From positions 15,001-79,000 of the forward strand of contig JACEEZ010015156.1 in the NCBI GenBank assembly GCA_016584305.1: 64,000 nt of DNA, in the 5' to 3' direction. The translations under genes and the position numbers were made by a program. A model generated the notes under the pieces. The model did not search any database. It saw only the letters and a list, made by a program, of their open reading frames with translations, and had not been told where the DNA came from. Shown piece by piece: positions 24,831 to 36,920 of the stretch. This stretch comes from Chionoecetes opilio. Taxonomy: Eukaryota > Arthropoda > Malacostraca > Decapoda > Majidae. The first letter of the stretch is position 1; every line of letters begins with the position of its first letter.

Positions 24831-26127
24831 TGCATGTTACTTTCATTATAGACCTTCGGAAGGATCGACTGACCTTCATGAAGCTAACAACGCCATGCAC
24901 GGCTATAATCTACGAACCCGAGTCTAGCTCATTTTCTTTAACATCATGCTATGTGAAATGCATGTATTGCATGTTACTTTCACCTTGTCAATGCTTTCGG
25001 TAGAGTGTCTCAGTTCTTATTTTGAGACAGCTATGGATGAACATGTCCGAGACTTGCGGGAGGACTATAATCGACTGGTTATTATTTTGGCGGCTAAATT
25101 ATTGGTTTATTAACATTAACAGTAAAAGGTTGGAAATTCTTGATATTGATCTCCGACACCTTTTGAATATTTTTGCCTCTACCTTATCAACCTCTATCCT
25201 TATCAACTTAATAGAGTGCTTAACAGTGCGATTGTGCGTTTAGATGCTCCCAACTGATTTTCTTTTCTTTGACCAAACTTTACTAGTTTTTGAATCCTCA
25301 GTCAATGTGGTCGCTTCCAATATAATATAACAGCGCTTAGCCGAACATGGTAGATGCAGCTAGTGGGAGAGTAACCGCGAGTCTTTTTCCTGTGGAGGAT
25401 TTCTAACATCCACTAAACATTGGTCAAGATGAATTCAATTTGCAACCTTTGTTCAGACAGGATGCTATGCAGCACTACTATCCGGTCTTGTAAGCAACGC
25501 TTACCATGGATATTCTTGTAGTGCATGTCTCCTTTAAGTCATCAGAGATTTTTGAGACTTATCGGATGGAACCTTTTCAATTTTTCGGTTAATCAGAAAT
25601 TTATTACACTGGACTTACTATCATCTCTTGTTTTAGTGGCTGACGATCTGTCTCTATGCATCTGGCCGACTAGGGGATCTATTTACCGCTTCACTATTTG
25701 CATTCCTTCCTATTTTCAGGTGGCATATGCGAATTTAACATTTTTAAAGGTAGTCCAGCTGACGCATTGAATCCGTTTCATGGGTATCAATAATTTTCTT
25801 TTATGAGCGAAAATCATGTGACCGTCATTTACCCTTAGGGAGCTTCCAATCAACGGGTTTCTACTATGTAAGTGTTCGTTTTTGTTATGCTACCAGGAAG
25901 CTTATACAAGAAACGTTTCCATTCGATTGTTTCCGCTCAAATCTCTTCAGAGTTTAACATTCTCTAGAATATCTTTTGTTACTAATACCTTCTCTGAGGT
26001 CAAGTTCTCTGACGAGTCGTAGTTTGCCGCGGCTCTGGAAAACGCCTTTCCTGATTACCTAAACCCTATTGTTTTCTATGAGAGTGTACTATAGCTACTT
26101 TGTTGTTGTGTCAAGCGAGCTATCACG
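24831..26127. other. Spacer of ~1.3 kb, nothing recognised
   Basis: It holds one copy of a 29-base direct repeat (AAATGCATGTATTGCATGTT...) near 24953, with the other at about 24818. Otherwise no features. Confidence 0.45.
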
Positions 26128-29092
26128 TTGTACAATAGGGTGGATCCAAATTTCAATCTTTTGAATTTTTAAATGGCGAGGCATAGGTTTTTTGCTTCTG
26201 TTGACACACACCTCACATGTAAATTTTTAAATTTATATTTGAATGTAAAGACGTGTCACCAAGCCATCAAAGTTTAGCAATGTTTTGTGCATGTACGCTT
26301 TGTACGTTAGGACACTATTCTGAGCAGGCTATGTTTTCTACATCTTTTTAATTGAGTTTTCTGTTAATTGTTCTTGCAATACTTTACTATATTCTCACAA
26401 TTTACATTATATGAATATACAGAACTAATATCTATCTCTCTCTACAGACCAAAGCACGAGAAATTAGCAATATGATGGCGAAGAACTTGAAAGTGAAGCA
26501 TGTTACTAGAAGTGACAGTGAACATATTGTATTTTGACAACCTGAAAGACTCAAACATAACTGTTTACCCATTTATAAGGACATTATGAGACATTACTTA
26601 TATGAAACAAAGAATATCAAAGAGGAACAGAAATGTGAAAAAGAACCAGATGTGCAGATTGTTTCAGGAAGAGTAGCTCAAGTGGTGATTAGTATTGGAA
26701 TTCAGCATCTATCCCAACATATAACTTGAAGTCAGTACAGACAGAATCTCCAGATACCATAGTGCATATAGAAACCAAATCTTAAAGATTCCAAAGAATC
26801 GAATGGATAAAGAATCAACAAAAGCAAAGATACAGAGATTTGCTGATTCAAGTCTTAAATTGTTTGACATAGCAAGTTGCCAGTGTGTAGATGTAGAACA
26901 TTGCCTTTGTCCACAAGAAATTAGAATTCCCAAGACAGAACGAGAGTTTCTGAAAGACCAGCGAAAGCAACGGAAAATGAATATATCTACACTGATAAGG
27001 CAGAGACGTCAATTACAGAGGAAGCAGACAGAGAGCAGAAGCTTAAGACAAAAGTAGAGGTGTATGAAAACTCCAGAGAAAAGGAAGTTTCAATCAACTG
27101 AAATAGAAGACATGCTTGACTCTGGCAGGAAGAGTCAGTGGACATGGATTATGATAACCCAGGATTGAAACCTAACCCCACAAAGTCAACACAAATGCGA
27201 ACTCCTTTGAGAACTGTTGCTAGAGAGTGTGACAGATACAGCTTGTCTGATAGGGCAGGTGCAGCAGTAGCAACTGCTACCCTACAAGATATGGGCCTCA
27301 TAAGCAGCACTGACAGTACCAACGTTATCGACAGGAACAAACTGAGACGAGCTAGATCCCAACGTCGTTCTGAAGCAATGGCTGAAAGTGGAAAACAGAC
27401 GAGGTTACATCTCTACATTTTGATGGTAGAAAAATTTGACGATTACGCAAGATAAATTGAAGGATGGTGTTTATCACAGAAAGACTGTTACAGAGGAATA
27501 TATTGTTATCCTTGCAGAACCAGGACAAATATTTTTAGGGCATGTGACACCCAAAGATGGAACAGCCAAATCAGTAGCTGCATCAATTCAAATGTTTTTG
27601 AGTGACTACAATATTGACCCTGGGAAACTTCTAGCTGTGGGATGTGAAGGCACAACGTCAACACCGGCTAGAGAAATGGAACAATTAAAATTTTGGAGAT
27701 CATGTAGGACATGCATTACATTGGTTTGTGTGTCTTTGCACCGCAATGAACTGCCACTGAGAACACTTCTTTCAGAACTAGATGGAGTAACTCATGGACC
27801 AGATCATTTACGGGACCAATTGGAAAAGAGCTTCCCCACTGTCAAAATAAACCAATTGCAAATTTTCATCAAATAAGATCTGCTATGCCACAACTGGACG
27901 ATGACATTGTTAAGAATCTCAGTGATGACCAGAAATACATGTATGAGATTTGTTTGGCGATCAGAGATGGTCATTGCAGTACTAGTCTGGAAGCTAGGCA
28001 GCCAAGAAAACTCTGCCATTCTAGATGGCTATCAATGGCAAATCGAGTATGCAGGCTATATATATCTACAGCTCATCCATCAGAGAGTCTTGCTAGGATA
28101 ACAGAGTTTACTGTTAAGATATATGCACCAATGTGGTTTACCATTAAGTCAAATCCTAATTTTCACAGTGGTCCACAGCACATTTTCAAGATGATTGAAC
28201 TTACTAAAGAACTGCAAGACAATGAGCGGAAAATGATACATGCAGTAATTCAGAGAAATGCCTATTTTGCACACAGTGAGAATTTGCTAGCAGGAATGCT
28301 TTATGACAAGGCGCCACATATTCGAGAACTGGCATATAGGATGATCATGAGAGCCAGGAAGGAAGAACTCCCAAAGAAACGCACCTTCCAAGTACCAGAA
28401 CTAAATTTTGAGGCAAGAGACTATATTTCAATGATTGATTGGATAGTGGTATATGAACCACCTCTAACCAAAGGAATGTGTGAGAGTGTATTGTTTGAAA
28501 CATTCGTGACAAATGTTGCCTCGCCACCAAAATATCCATGTCACACCCAAGCCGTGGAGCGTCACATCAATCTTATGACCAAGGCTTCAAAACATGTGAT
28601 TGGAAACAAAAAAAGAAATGGGTATGTTAAAGTACAGATTGAATCAAGACAACTAATGCCCACATATAACACAAAGAAAAACTACAAATCCTAAGAAAAC
28701 AAATGCCTACTGGATGGGAGGATGGGATGGGCATGGTGTGGGTCCATGCAGCTTACCTCCTCGTGGTGGACCTGGGTAGAGTGGACTATAAATTATGTAT
28801 TTATGCAAATATAATTAAACATGTCTGTTTCAAACTCAAAATAGGCCAAAGGCCTTAAATAATTAAAGTTCACTCTAGCTGAAAGCTGCACACATAACTT
28901 TCTCTAATGGCAAAAATGTTGTATATAATATTAAAAAACAAGTTGATGGTGACACGTCTAAAAATCGACATAGAAAGTTAATATTTTAACAATAAGTTTA
29001 TCTCATTACCATGCACAAAAATACACCATCGCCGATTCAAGTTCTATGAAGAAAGAAAAAATCATGTGTTTTCACTCCACCCTATTGTACAA
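26128..29092 (+). mobile_element. DNA transposon with 17 bp TIRs and hAT-like transposase (second lineage)
   Basis: The left end TTGTACAATAGGGTGGA (26128-26144) is inverted at 29076-29092. Beyond the perfect 17 bases the ends share dispersed blocks, notably AGACGTGTCACCA, which lies ~120 bases in at the left and ~140 at the right. A GTAC palindrome near each tip could be part of the TIR or a 4 bp target duplication. The interior carries a broken transposase related to the one at 281-2723. Length is 2,965 bp. Confidence 0.7.
26452..28694 (+). pseudogene. hAT-like transposase pseudogene (LFDI / CxxH / HxRW family)
   Basis: Coding-like blocks run on the plus strand through frames with stops: PERLKHNCLPIYKDIMRHYL (about 26548), SLKLFDIASCQCVDVEHCLC (26845-26905), VDMDYDNPGL (27137), VHRK-type TEEYIVILAEPGQ (27490), LAVGCEGTTSTP (27634-27670), CVSLHRNELPLRTLL (27727-27770), CHSRWLSMANRVCRLYIST (28014-28070) and YFAHSENLLAGMLYD. 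The last frame (27885-28694, 269 residues) is intact and ends with QAVERHINLMTKAS. The order, with an acidic residue, C-x2-H with N-E-L, and HxRW, parallels the gene at 281-2723. At the position where that gene has Asp (FDTTAS), this copy has Glu (GCEGTT), which may reflect decay. At least three frameshifts are present. Confidence 0.7.
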
Positions 29093-29587
29093 GCATCTTT
29101 CACGTGGAAAAGCTTAATCTTCACAGGTCTGACAGGTATTACACATTTTTAACATGGTTAGGTACATTTTCTTATGCCGCGTGGGAGCGCCAGGCGCGTG
29201 ACCGAGCAATGTTAAGTCATATGCATGGGTATGATAGGTATGGGCGTGGCCACAGACCACTATATCTCTGGACTGTTTACGCTCCAGTGTTTTGAAATCG
29301 CCGTGCTGCATATCGGCCCCAACGGGGATTGTCAGTTTCTTTAGAACGCTCGGTTAGGGAAATTGTACTACCGCAATCGTCTCCGTAAGCGTTTTTTTTT
29401 TTATTTGTTATTAATCCGTGCCATTTGTATTAGTGTGACATAAAAGGTTGCTACCTATTCAAGCTTTTGTGTCAAAATCAATTGGTTAAGTGCCGGTTAC
29501 CTGGCACGTTCGGTCTCAAACATTCACATGTGTGGGTCCTACTATGACCTACTCCTGAACAAGGAGACCTCACGTGAACATTTCTAG

Positions 29588-29893
29588 GTGAACGTACAAG
29601 TGGATGACGATGGGGATGTGGAGTTACGCGGGCAGGATGTGGTCGTCGCCGTGAAATTATTCACAGGTTTCTTGAGTCGCGGGAGGCTGGTGAGTCCCTC
29701 CCAGTTCGCTGTCTCTCTCACCAAGGACGTGTGCTACATATACAGGTGACTTTGGAAGGAGAAGGCGACGAAGTATGCACTGTTCGGCTGCACCAAGCCC
29801 AAGGCAGCCTTCCAAAAGGTCATTGTCACCCTTGGGGAGGAAGACGACCAGACGACCAGTTTTTTTTATAATGATGATGATGATGAGGTGTAG
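29588..29893 (+). pseudogene. Unrecognised coding-like stretch with one internal stop
   Basis: A frame open from GTG at 29588 reads VNVQVDDDGDVELRGQDVVV, AVKLFTGFLSRGRLVSPSQF, AVSLTKDVCYIYR, then TGA at 29747-29749, and continues in the same frame with LWKEKATKYALFGCTKPKAA, FQKVIVTLGEEDDQTTS, ending at 29891-29893. The composition is protein-like on both sides of the stop: balanced hydrophobic, basic and acidic residues, and an acidic tail. CAG|GTGACT at the stop could also be a splice donor. I do not recognise the family. Confidence 0.35.
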
Positions 29894-30004
29894 CCTGATA
29901 TATTTACTAGTTTATCGTTTGTTAGTGTGTAGCCTAGTTCATTAAATAGTTTGTTTATTATGTAGTGTGTTGCCTGGTATAGTTAATTTATTTTTGTTAG
30001 TTTT

Positions 30005-30170
<166 letters not shown>

Positions 30171-30241
30171 CATTTGACAAATAAATTATGTTTATTTTTG
30201 TTTGAAATGTAATCCTTTCTATTATGAGCTGAAAACCTACG

Positions 30242-30448
30242 AAAATTCGCGTCGATATCCTTCCTGGTTACCGAGTGAACAGCGAAGTTAAAAACAGGCG
30301 CTCCGACTTTGGGGCCATTGTGCAACAGGCCGATATTCCGTGCGCAGTCCAGATTTACAGTGGTCTATGGCGTGGCACATGGTATTGCCGGCCCCAGTTG
30401 CATTACTACTGGGTCAGCAAGTATATTGAGAAGCCTGCAGGTTTGTAG
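30242..30448 (+). pseudogene. Unrecognised coding-like stretch
   Basis: A 68-codon frame without a start codon reads [57 protein letters not shown] and VSKYIEKPAGL-stop. It is rich in W and Y, unlike random AT-rich sequence. It may belong with 29588-29893, with the (TA)n expansion between them. No family is recognised. Confidence 0.3.
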
Positions 30449-30941
30449 AGAGAGAGGTCACTTAGCTTATTTCCATCTCTTATAAATAGATGGTAACATA
30501 ATAGATATTTATATAGAGTAGTTATGTTAGCAGTTTATTCTATGGTAGAAACATTACTTGCTCTTCACTATATGTTTAGTAGTGGAGTATATGTATATGT
30601 GTGATAGATAAACAGAGTAGTTGACACCTGCATGACAGGGGAGCGGCGGCTTACCGCCGGCGACTACAGACGGGAGAGCGGCGATATCCTTTGTCAAGGT
30701 ACGACGGAGATTGTATCAGGGACTACTGTACATTTCGTCAAGTGTATATATTTTAGATTTACATACTTATACTACCTCAACTACCCTGGCGTCTCTCTAC
30801 TTCCTCACGAAACTACATATTTACTTTCCAGCGTATACAGTGATTGAAACGTGTGTTAGTGGACATTACTCATAAATGGCTCTCAGGACGAGTACCTATG
30901 TGAGTAGAATTACTCGCGAAAAGGAATAACCAGAACACTGA
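30449..30941. other. Spacer, nothing recognised apart from a shared 47 bp segment
   Basis: 30893-30940 matches 23458-23505. A GC hairpin (GGCGGCTTACCGCC) lies near 30646. Confidence 0.45.
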
Positions 30942-31479
30942 CGGTCCCCTTTCCCTTTCTAGATAGGGACGACCAGCCCCTTTTCCAGTCAGGAGGAATG
31001 GTACCTGATTGTCACACGGATGTCAGGACAGCATGCAACCCGCGGATCATGGCCTCACCCCCAGCTTTGAAAGTTCCGCACTGATATTACAAACAGTAGC
31101 TGCCTTTCCACCCATGGATGGATTAGAAGAGAGGTTAAGGCGCGGAAAAAATGAGGTCCTTCTGGTCGCCCGGCGCCATACGAGGATTGGCAGAAAGCAG
31201 GAGACAGCAGTCGCTCCCTTGCCCAGCCCTGACCTGACTATACACCACAGTATATCACTAGTAGCACCGCTACTTAGTTAATCAGTTGCTAATTCATTGA
31301 GATTTTGTCTACAGGACAAATCAGCAATTTTGAGGGCTGTGAAGCGACTATAAATTTCTTATGATGTTTAACAATGTTTTTGACATAATGAATTCCAGTT
31401 AAAAGTTGAATGACCTAAGTTAAAAGCCTACAAGTCTACAATTCAAAAGGAAAATTCAGGTAAGGTAAAAAAATGTTTT

Positions 31480-32511
31480 GTGAAAGCAGAAACGTATATC
31501 AGATCACTTAATTATATTACCTGATGGATTGGAGATTCTGAAGTCAAATCCAAACACAGGCTTTCTCGGATTTTTTATTTGTATACGGAGTTTTCAGAAT
31601 CTACATGAAAACTTTATTGCATCTAATGGTTCAACGCTTGTTTTTAATGACGTATAAATTAAGTCAAAACCATTTAGAATTTTTTTTTTTTTTGGAAAGT
31701 AAGGCGTATGGGAGGATGCAATAATAATCCCACAGTCAGACAGTTTTCTGCTGCCTATAAGAAGTAACTGGTGCATAATGATATGCCGGATATTGCGAGT
31801 GGTAACTGCCTTCCCATGGAATCTGTACCAAGACTAACTGTACCTAGCCAGTGTAATGATGCAGTGATTCAACATTCTGTAAGGATCATAAACACTTATC
31901 TTGTGAAAAAGCAGAGCTAAAGTCGAAACAACTAAAGTACATGCAGATAATACAGAGCAAATGATTACGTGTATATTTCCACTGCTTCACACCTATCAAA
32001 GTGCTCCAACAAAATTGTTGCCTACATTACCGGCTTCGTCGTGCACGTTCTTGGACTATCGTTGCATTGCGAGGCCTGTATTGAAGCTTTAACCTTGAGA
32101 GACGCCACTGCCTCCTCCATCCACTCCCTTATCAACCATAAAAGCAGAGGGAGATTAATATATCCCACAGACGACGTAATAGATATATGTGTAACAAGTG
32201 AAAAACGTTTTAGAGAAATCATGGCGCACAAAAGCTCCACATTTAATACTGGGAGAATGGACTGCCATAAGGTGGTAAGTGCAGTCTTAAAGACTTACGT
32301 CAGTAAAAGCATATCCATTAATCTTAGTGATCATATGTTTGACACAGAGGCCCATGAAATCACTTACACTTATTAACTAAGGCAGTTGCCGAAAAATATT
32401 TGCATGTGAGGTGTCACTATTATGGGAAACAGATCACTGCCATGTTGCAGGACAGAGTTAGAGTAAGGAGTCGCCAAATATACACAAAACTAATTCACTT
32501 CACTGGCCAGT
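31480..32511 (+). pseudogene. P-element/THAP9-like transposase, C-terminal half, degraded
   Basis: Coding blocks on the plus strand across frames: NTGFLGFFICIRSFQNLHEN (31553-31612), the H-L-E block near 31665 next to a poly(T) run, GGCNNNPTVRQFSAAYKK (about 31710-31765), then 31969-32365 with NKIVAYITGFVVHVLGLSLH, CEACIEAL, GRLIYPTDDVIDICVTSEKR. After a frameshift at ~32365 it reads LTKAVAEKYLHVRCHYYGKQ. TGFLGF, the GG-x-NNNPT block and YI-x-GFV...C-x2-C are hallmarks of the RNase H-like C-terminal half and tail of P/THAP9 transposases. The THAP domain is not present. Several frameshifts and stops disable it. Confidence 0.8.
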
Positions 32512-32513
32512 AG

Positions 32514-32515
<2 letters not shown>

Positions 32516-32542
<27 letters not shown>
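32516..32542. repeat. (CA)n microsatellite
   Basis: A short CA run lies inside P-type element 1. Confidence 0.9.
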
Positions 32543-32547
<5 letters not shown>

Positions 32548-33094
32548 CTCCTTCTCTCCATGTACACATAGTCATTTAAGTATAATAATTTTCGTACGTA
32601 TATTTTACTTTTTAATGTATTACTTATTTATGTCTTAAATAAACGTTAAAATAAAATAGTGCATGTGCGTAATACCCATCTTCCATGTAAATACCGCACA
32701 GCGCACTGTGACAAGCGGGTTTTTGCCAATCCTGGGCGGGGCATCAGCCAGACTGTTGGACCTCACTTTCTGGTGAAGAGCGCGACTAGCAGGGCCTCTC
32801 CTCATATCCTATCTCCATGTTTCCACCCCTCAACTTTGTTACAGCCTTTCTGACTTCTTCAAGAGAGGGTGCGGTTTCGTCAATGGGAGGATCGGCATCC
32901 ACTGCCCTTAACCAATGATGTAAAGCTGCACAATTGAAGGTTCCACCGTCTTGCTGGGTTATGTTAGACTTAATTTAGGTTTGGGTTACCTAGGTTTTAT
33001 TTAGTTAAATAATCGAATTTATTGATGCGCGGTATAGCCTGGCCTCCCTCCCTCTTCAACTCCTCTCCTCCTTCCTCAACTTCCTGGAAACGGT

Positions 33095-33891
33095 TATAGA
33101 TAGTATATACTGACGTCACGAAGCTCCGCCCCCAAAGTACCACGGTGGCCGTACGGTAAACACAGGGCATTACTTCCCCTGTAAACGTAGTACACTCACT
33201 AACCTCTTTTTTTATGGCTGGGAAAGTGATTGATGATGTTCATTTGTCAGACTGTCTTTCAGATGTTGGACTCTGGATCTATTTCTCTTTACATTGAAAA
33301 CTGCAAGAAAATAGAGAATACAAAATTATCCTTAAACATTCCGTAAAAGAATAGACAATTCACACTGTAGTTTAATGCCCAGCTTAAGCACTGCAAAAAT
33401 AGTAATAATATTGAGCTGTACTGTATAAGTGGTGAACGAGGAGGGTAGCGCGCCTGCTTATACCCCGACTGATTATGTTATTTATTTAGTTAATGCTCAT
33501 TTATGCATGGTGCTAATTCATATATCAGAAAACAAAATACACCAATGGAGAGCTAATATAATTCCGCTTCCATTGATATGCTCCATGTTATAATTTGTCT
33601 CAAAAAATTCAAATGGCGACGAGTTAAGTGAATTTTAAGTTCATGCATATTTCTTATGTGTCTCATAATGGCATTTCTTTACTGTATTTTATTGTATTTT
33701 ATGTGATAATATTATAGAACAAACATTTCCGAAGATAACAGTATATCATTTATTCTGATAAATCTATTTGGTAGGGAAAAATTACTCTGGAAAGTAAACT
33801 TTTCCCCTGGGTTCCTCGGTCAGCCTCACGGTCAGAGTCGCTTTGTTTTTGCTTGTCACGTGACCATGGCGTCACGTGAATACTATCTATA
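33095..33891. mobile_element. Candidate MITE-like element with 12 bp TIRs
   Basis: TATAGATAGTAT at 33095-33106 is inverted as ATACTATCTATA at 33880-33891. Inside these, TGACGTCACG at the left and GGCGTCACGTGA at the right give a second, weaker match. No coding blocks and no clear target duplication. Confidence 0.35.
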
Positions 33892-34581
33892 CTCGCTGCC
33901 TCAAGATCAGTGGAAATAAACACTTTTCTACTGGTTTCGTGTGCAAATAGATAGTTTACCTTTAGTTTCTGTAAATTGCTATGCTATAGTGTCGCTTCTA
34001 TACTTTATGAACATACTTTGGATGGACTTTGCTTCAGCAAAGTTCATACATGAAACGGGAGTATTAAGGCCGACAGTGCGACCCAGTTATGTTTCATAAT
34101 CACCCTTTTGATGAACTATATTGTTTGCATATTCCATGTCATATAATATATTTCATGTCACTGTTCCAGTGTTGTCCGTGGACACACTGACCACGTGATT
34201 TTGTTACATTTGATGCTCAAGATTGCCACCCTCAGGCTTCCATGGATACCAACAACTCCGACGCTTTGGTAAACGCGCTTCCGATGTTGGGGAACTCCTA
34301 AACGAACAATTATTTGACTGTGGAACCGGATTTAAGTCGACAGGTTAGGGTGATGAAGTGAGGTGGTCGAGGGGGGAGGGAGTACAGTATAGGGTGACTG
34401 AAGGGTGACGGAGAGGAGAAAGTGGGCGAGTGAGTGGATGTTTGGGTATATTGCATTAGCTAAGTACTGTAGGTATACTAATGTGAATGATGCGTGTATG
34501 ATGTTGGTGAGAAGGTGTGAGAGTTGTGTATTTGTATGCGAATGACTATGTTTGTATGATTCGATTTGTGTTTAGGGCTTC
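33892..34581. other. Spacer, nothing recognised
   Basis: A perfect short hairpin ACTTTGCTTCAGCAAAGT lies at 34028-34045. No gene or element end is identified. Confidence 0.4.
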
Positions 34582-34701
34582 TTTTTTTTTACATCACGAA
34601 GGACTGGCAAAAGGGCGAAAAAATAAAAAAATTACAAAAAGCCCGCTTAATTAATTGCCAGTCCCTATAAAGACGACTAAGATAATATAGAAAGGGGGGG
34701 G

Positions 34702-35069
34702 CATGGAGCTAAAAAAAAAAAAGGGTAATCCCCCCAGCACGATGGGCTGAGAGGTGAAGCCAGTTTTAGAAGTCCCATGGGAACCTTAGGCCGCCATATT
34801 GGCTCAGGGCTGGTGAGTGTGCTGTGTTGTCGTTATTATAATAATCAATATTAGTATTGTTGTCCCCCATGTAAATAGCATGATGCAGAAAGATAAATGG
34901 TAAGTGTGTACTTACTACAGTAGGTTCATACCTCCCGAAATATCAATTTCTGGGACAATTTGTGCTAACTGGCAACTAATACCTGAACCTGAACCAAATT
35001 GGCCGCTGTGATGTTTCTCTGGCTTCAAATCGCGGGGATGATGACCTCTCCACCCTTTATATCTCCATG
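34702..35069. mobile_element. Small P-type non-autonomous element (368 bp)
   Basis: The left end is CATGGAGCTAAAAAAAAAAA (then GGGTAATC) and the right end read inward is CATGGAGATATAAAGGGTGG. The 8 bases before the left CATG are all G (34694-34701) and those after the right CATG are GAGGGGAG, a 6/8 match that fits an aged 8 bp target duplication in a G-run of the LINE 3' UTR. There is no coding sequence. The CATGGAG ends are shared with the P-type elements at 31113 and 35463. Confidence 0.65.
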
Positions 35070-35462
35070 GAGGGGAGCAATTTAGTTCGGGAGGTGTCTT
35101 GTTACTTCTCTCTTGAAAAGATTTAAATCGTAGGAAGGTGGAAAAACTAAAACAGAAAGAGAGTTCCAGAGTTTACCAGTGAAGGGGATGAAAATGTGAA
35201 GATACTGGTTAACTCTTGCATTAGGGAAATAGACAGAATAGGGATGAGAATGAGTATAAAGTCTTGTGCAGTAAGGTCGCGAGAGAGGGAGAGGCATCCA
35301 GTTAGCAAATTCAGGAGAGCAGTGAGCATGAAATATACGGTAGAAGAAAAAAAAAAAAAAAAATTTTATTGGTGATTTAAAGATTTAAGACAGTCAGAGG
35401 AGGGGAGTTTAGACGGAAAGCTTTTGACTCAACCCTGTTTCGGAGATGTGTATGAGTGGATC

Positions 35463-36920
35463 CATGGAGGTAGTATGAGGTGGAGACGCCCTCAGCTGCG
35501 CGGCCTGTGTTGTCAGTTGAAGCCACTTTTCTCCCCCGTCCGTCACACTGTTGTGGGCAATGTCACGCACTGGCTGACTGAGATACCCACTCTTTCTTTT
35601 CACTTTTTACACTGTTTGCACTTAATGATATCACGGTGTGTGAAATTTTACTTCTGTGTTACTGCCAACAATATATATTACATATCATATTATTGCATAT
35701 TATTGTAATATTCATTATGCTATATTGTATTATGTATATTATTGCATTATTCTATTGGGTCCATATTACATATTATATCATTACATATTATACATGACAT
35801 CATGTCCTTAAAAATACATTTTATATATTGAATAGACTTACATACCACTAAATAATACTAGTTTATTCATCTTAGTCCTACTTTGTGTCCCTTTATTGAA
35901 TATATATCTGACGGTGAACTGCCTGGCTGCGTATTTATATCTCACCTACAGATATGTCTCAGCTACAGCCTTGATCAGTAAAATTTGATGATTACTGACC
36001 TGGTCACTGTCTGACATATGATTTTTCAGACTTGAGAAGACAGTCCTACCCTGAAAATCTGACAGGACAAGAGTGGCGATGTTGTGGTAAACATGAGATG
36101 TAGACAACTTTGTGTAGGAGTTATCACAGCACAACACTCTCTCCCTGAATTTCTTCTCACATATGAGGCATATGGCAACTACGTCTCTGGATGGCACTGT
36201 TAAATTGCCTTTATTTTTTGCTTTTATTAAAGCATGAGTCTCATCTACATTTTGGAGAACTTAGGCATTACAACAGGCCTCACATCTCAAAGATTTCCTC
36301 AGCTTTAAAGCTACAAACCCGGCTATATAGTCTGTTGGCGTAGCGAAGCGCTGCTCGTCTATTTCCCTCCATATAAAAACTCAACCCTTAAAAGTGCACT
36401 TCAACACTGTCCCTCTATTCTAGGCGACGTCAGCATGTCCCTCCCATTAATTATTAAAGTGTTCACATGGACAAGATTCCCTAGGGACGGCTGGTGGGCC
36501 GACCTGTCTTTCTTTTCCTTGTTCACATCAAGACTCTACGAATTATAAACCGCCAGCGGACGAACACTCCTTCGGCAGCTGGTATTGTAGTACTCCCATA
36601 TTACCTACATGATGCATCCCAACGTAGCAAAACTTATACACACAAACCCGAGTGACATACATATATTGATATGACCATGTTATGAGATCAGTTTAATTCG
36701 CATAATGAAAATAATAACGGGAAAGAAACCCATATACTATGTGCACCTTAGAATGGACTGACGTTACTCCCAGGAATCTCAAAATACTTCCATGGGATGA
36801 TTTATCTCTACTTGGCGGTAGAGTTATGGGCTGCCTTAGCCCACAACAAGATGGCTGACTGACAGTTCACTGACTTCAACCCGCGCGGCTCAGGGCGTCT
36901 CCACCCATACTACCTCCATG
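35463..36920 (-). mobile_element. P-type (THAP9-like) DNA transposon 2, 8 bp TSD AGTGGATC
   Basis: Both ends read CATGGAGGTAGTATG inward, followed by (A/G)GGTGGAGACGCCCT and a G/C-rich GCGCGG box: a TIR of about 40 bases. AGTGGATC stands at 35455-35462 and again at 36921-36928, and the plus-strand LINE copy has this site once (GGATCCACTCATAC near 10216). The element is 1,458 bp and carries the C-terminal end of a P-type transposase on its minus strand. It is internally deleted relative to an autonomous P element. Confidence 0.9.
35946..36345 (-). pseudogene. P/THAP9-like transposase, C-terminal fragment
   Basis: The minus strand reads DYIAGFVALKLRKSLRCEAC (near 36340-36280), then after a stop ETHALIKAKNKGNLTVPSRD, VVAICLICEKKFRERVLC, and finishes LLIKAVAETYL-stop at 35946. 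These blocks align with the tail of the gene in P-type element 1 (YITGFVV...CEAC, PTDDVIDICVTSEKRFRE, LTKAVAEKYL), so the two elements belong to the same family but are clearly diverged. The catalytic core is absent. Confidence 0.75.

Larger units (their letters stand above)
31113..32819 (+). mobile_element. P-type (THAP9-like) DNA transposon 1, 8 bp TSD TTTCCACC
   Basis: The element starts CATGGATGGATTAGAAGAGA and its right end, read inward, is CATGGAGATAGGATATGAGG. TTTCCACC occurs directly before the left CATG (31105-31112) and directly after the right CATG (32820-32827), while other RTE copies have it once. Eight-base TSDs and CATG-starting ends match the P superfamily, and the interior encodes a P/THAP9-like transposase remnant. 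The 1,707 bp length is shorter than autonomous P elements because the N-terminal part (THAP zinc finger and first catalytic Asp) is missing. Confidence 0.85.
30942..32955 (-). mobile_element. RTE-like LINE copy 3, split by a P-type element
   Basis: 30942-31112 and 32820-32955 correspond to adjacent parts of the RTE linker/RT start seen intact at 42255-42530 (landmarks GATAGGGACGACCAGCCCC, CGGATCATGGCCTCACCCCC, TTTCCACCCCTCAACTTTG, GGGTGCGGTTTCGTCAATGG). The break lies exactly at TTTCCACC, which is duplicated on both sides of the insert. Confidence 0.85.

Noticed and set aside
24529..24900. 123-codon minus-strand frame
   Set aside because: No family blocks; the plus strand reads more like decayed Gypsy coding sequence, though weakly.
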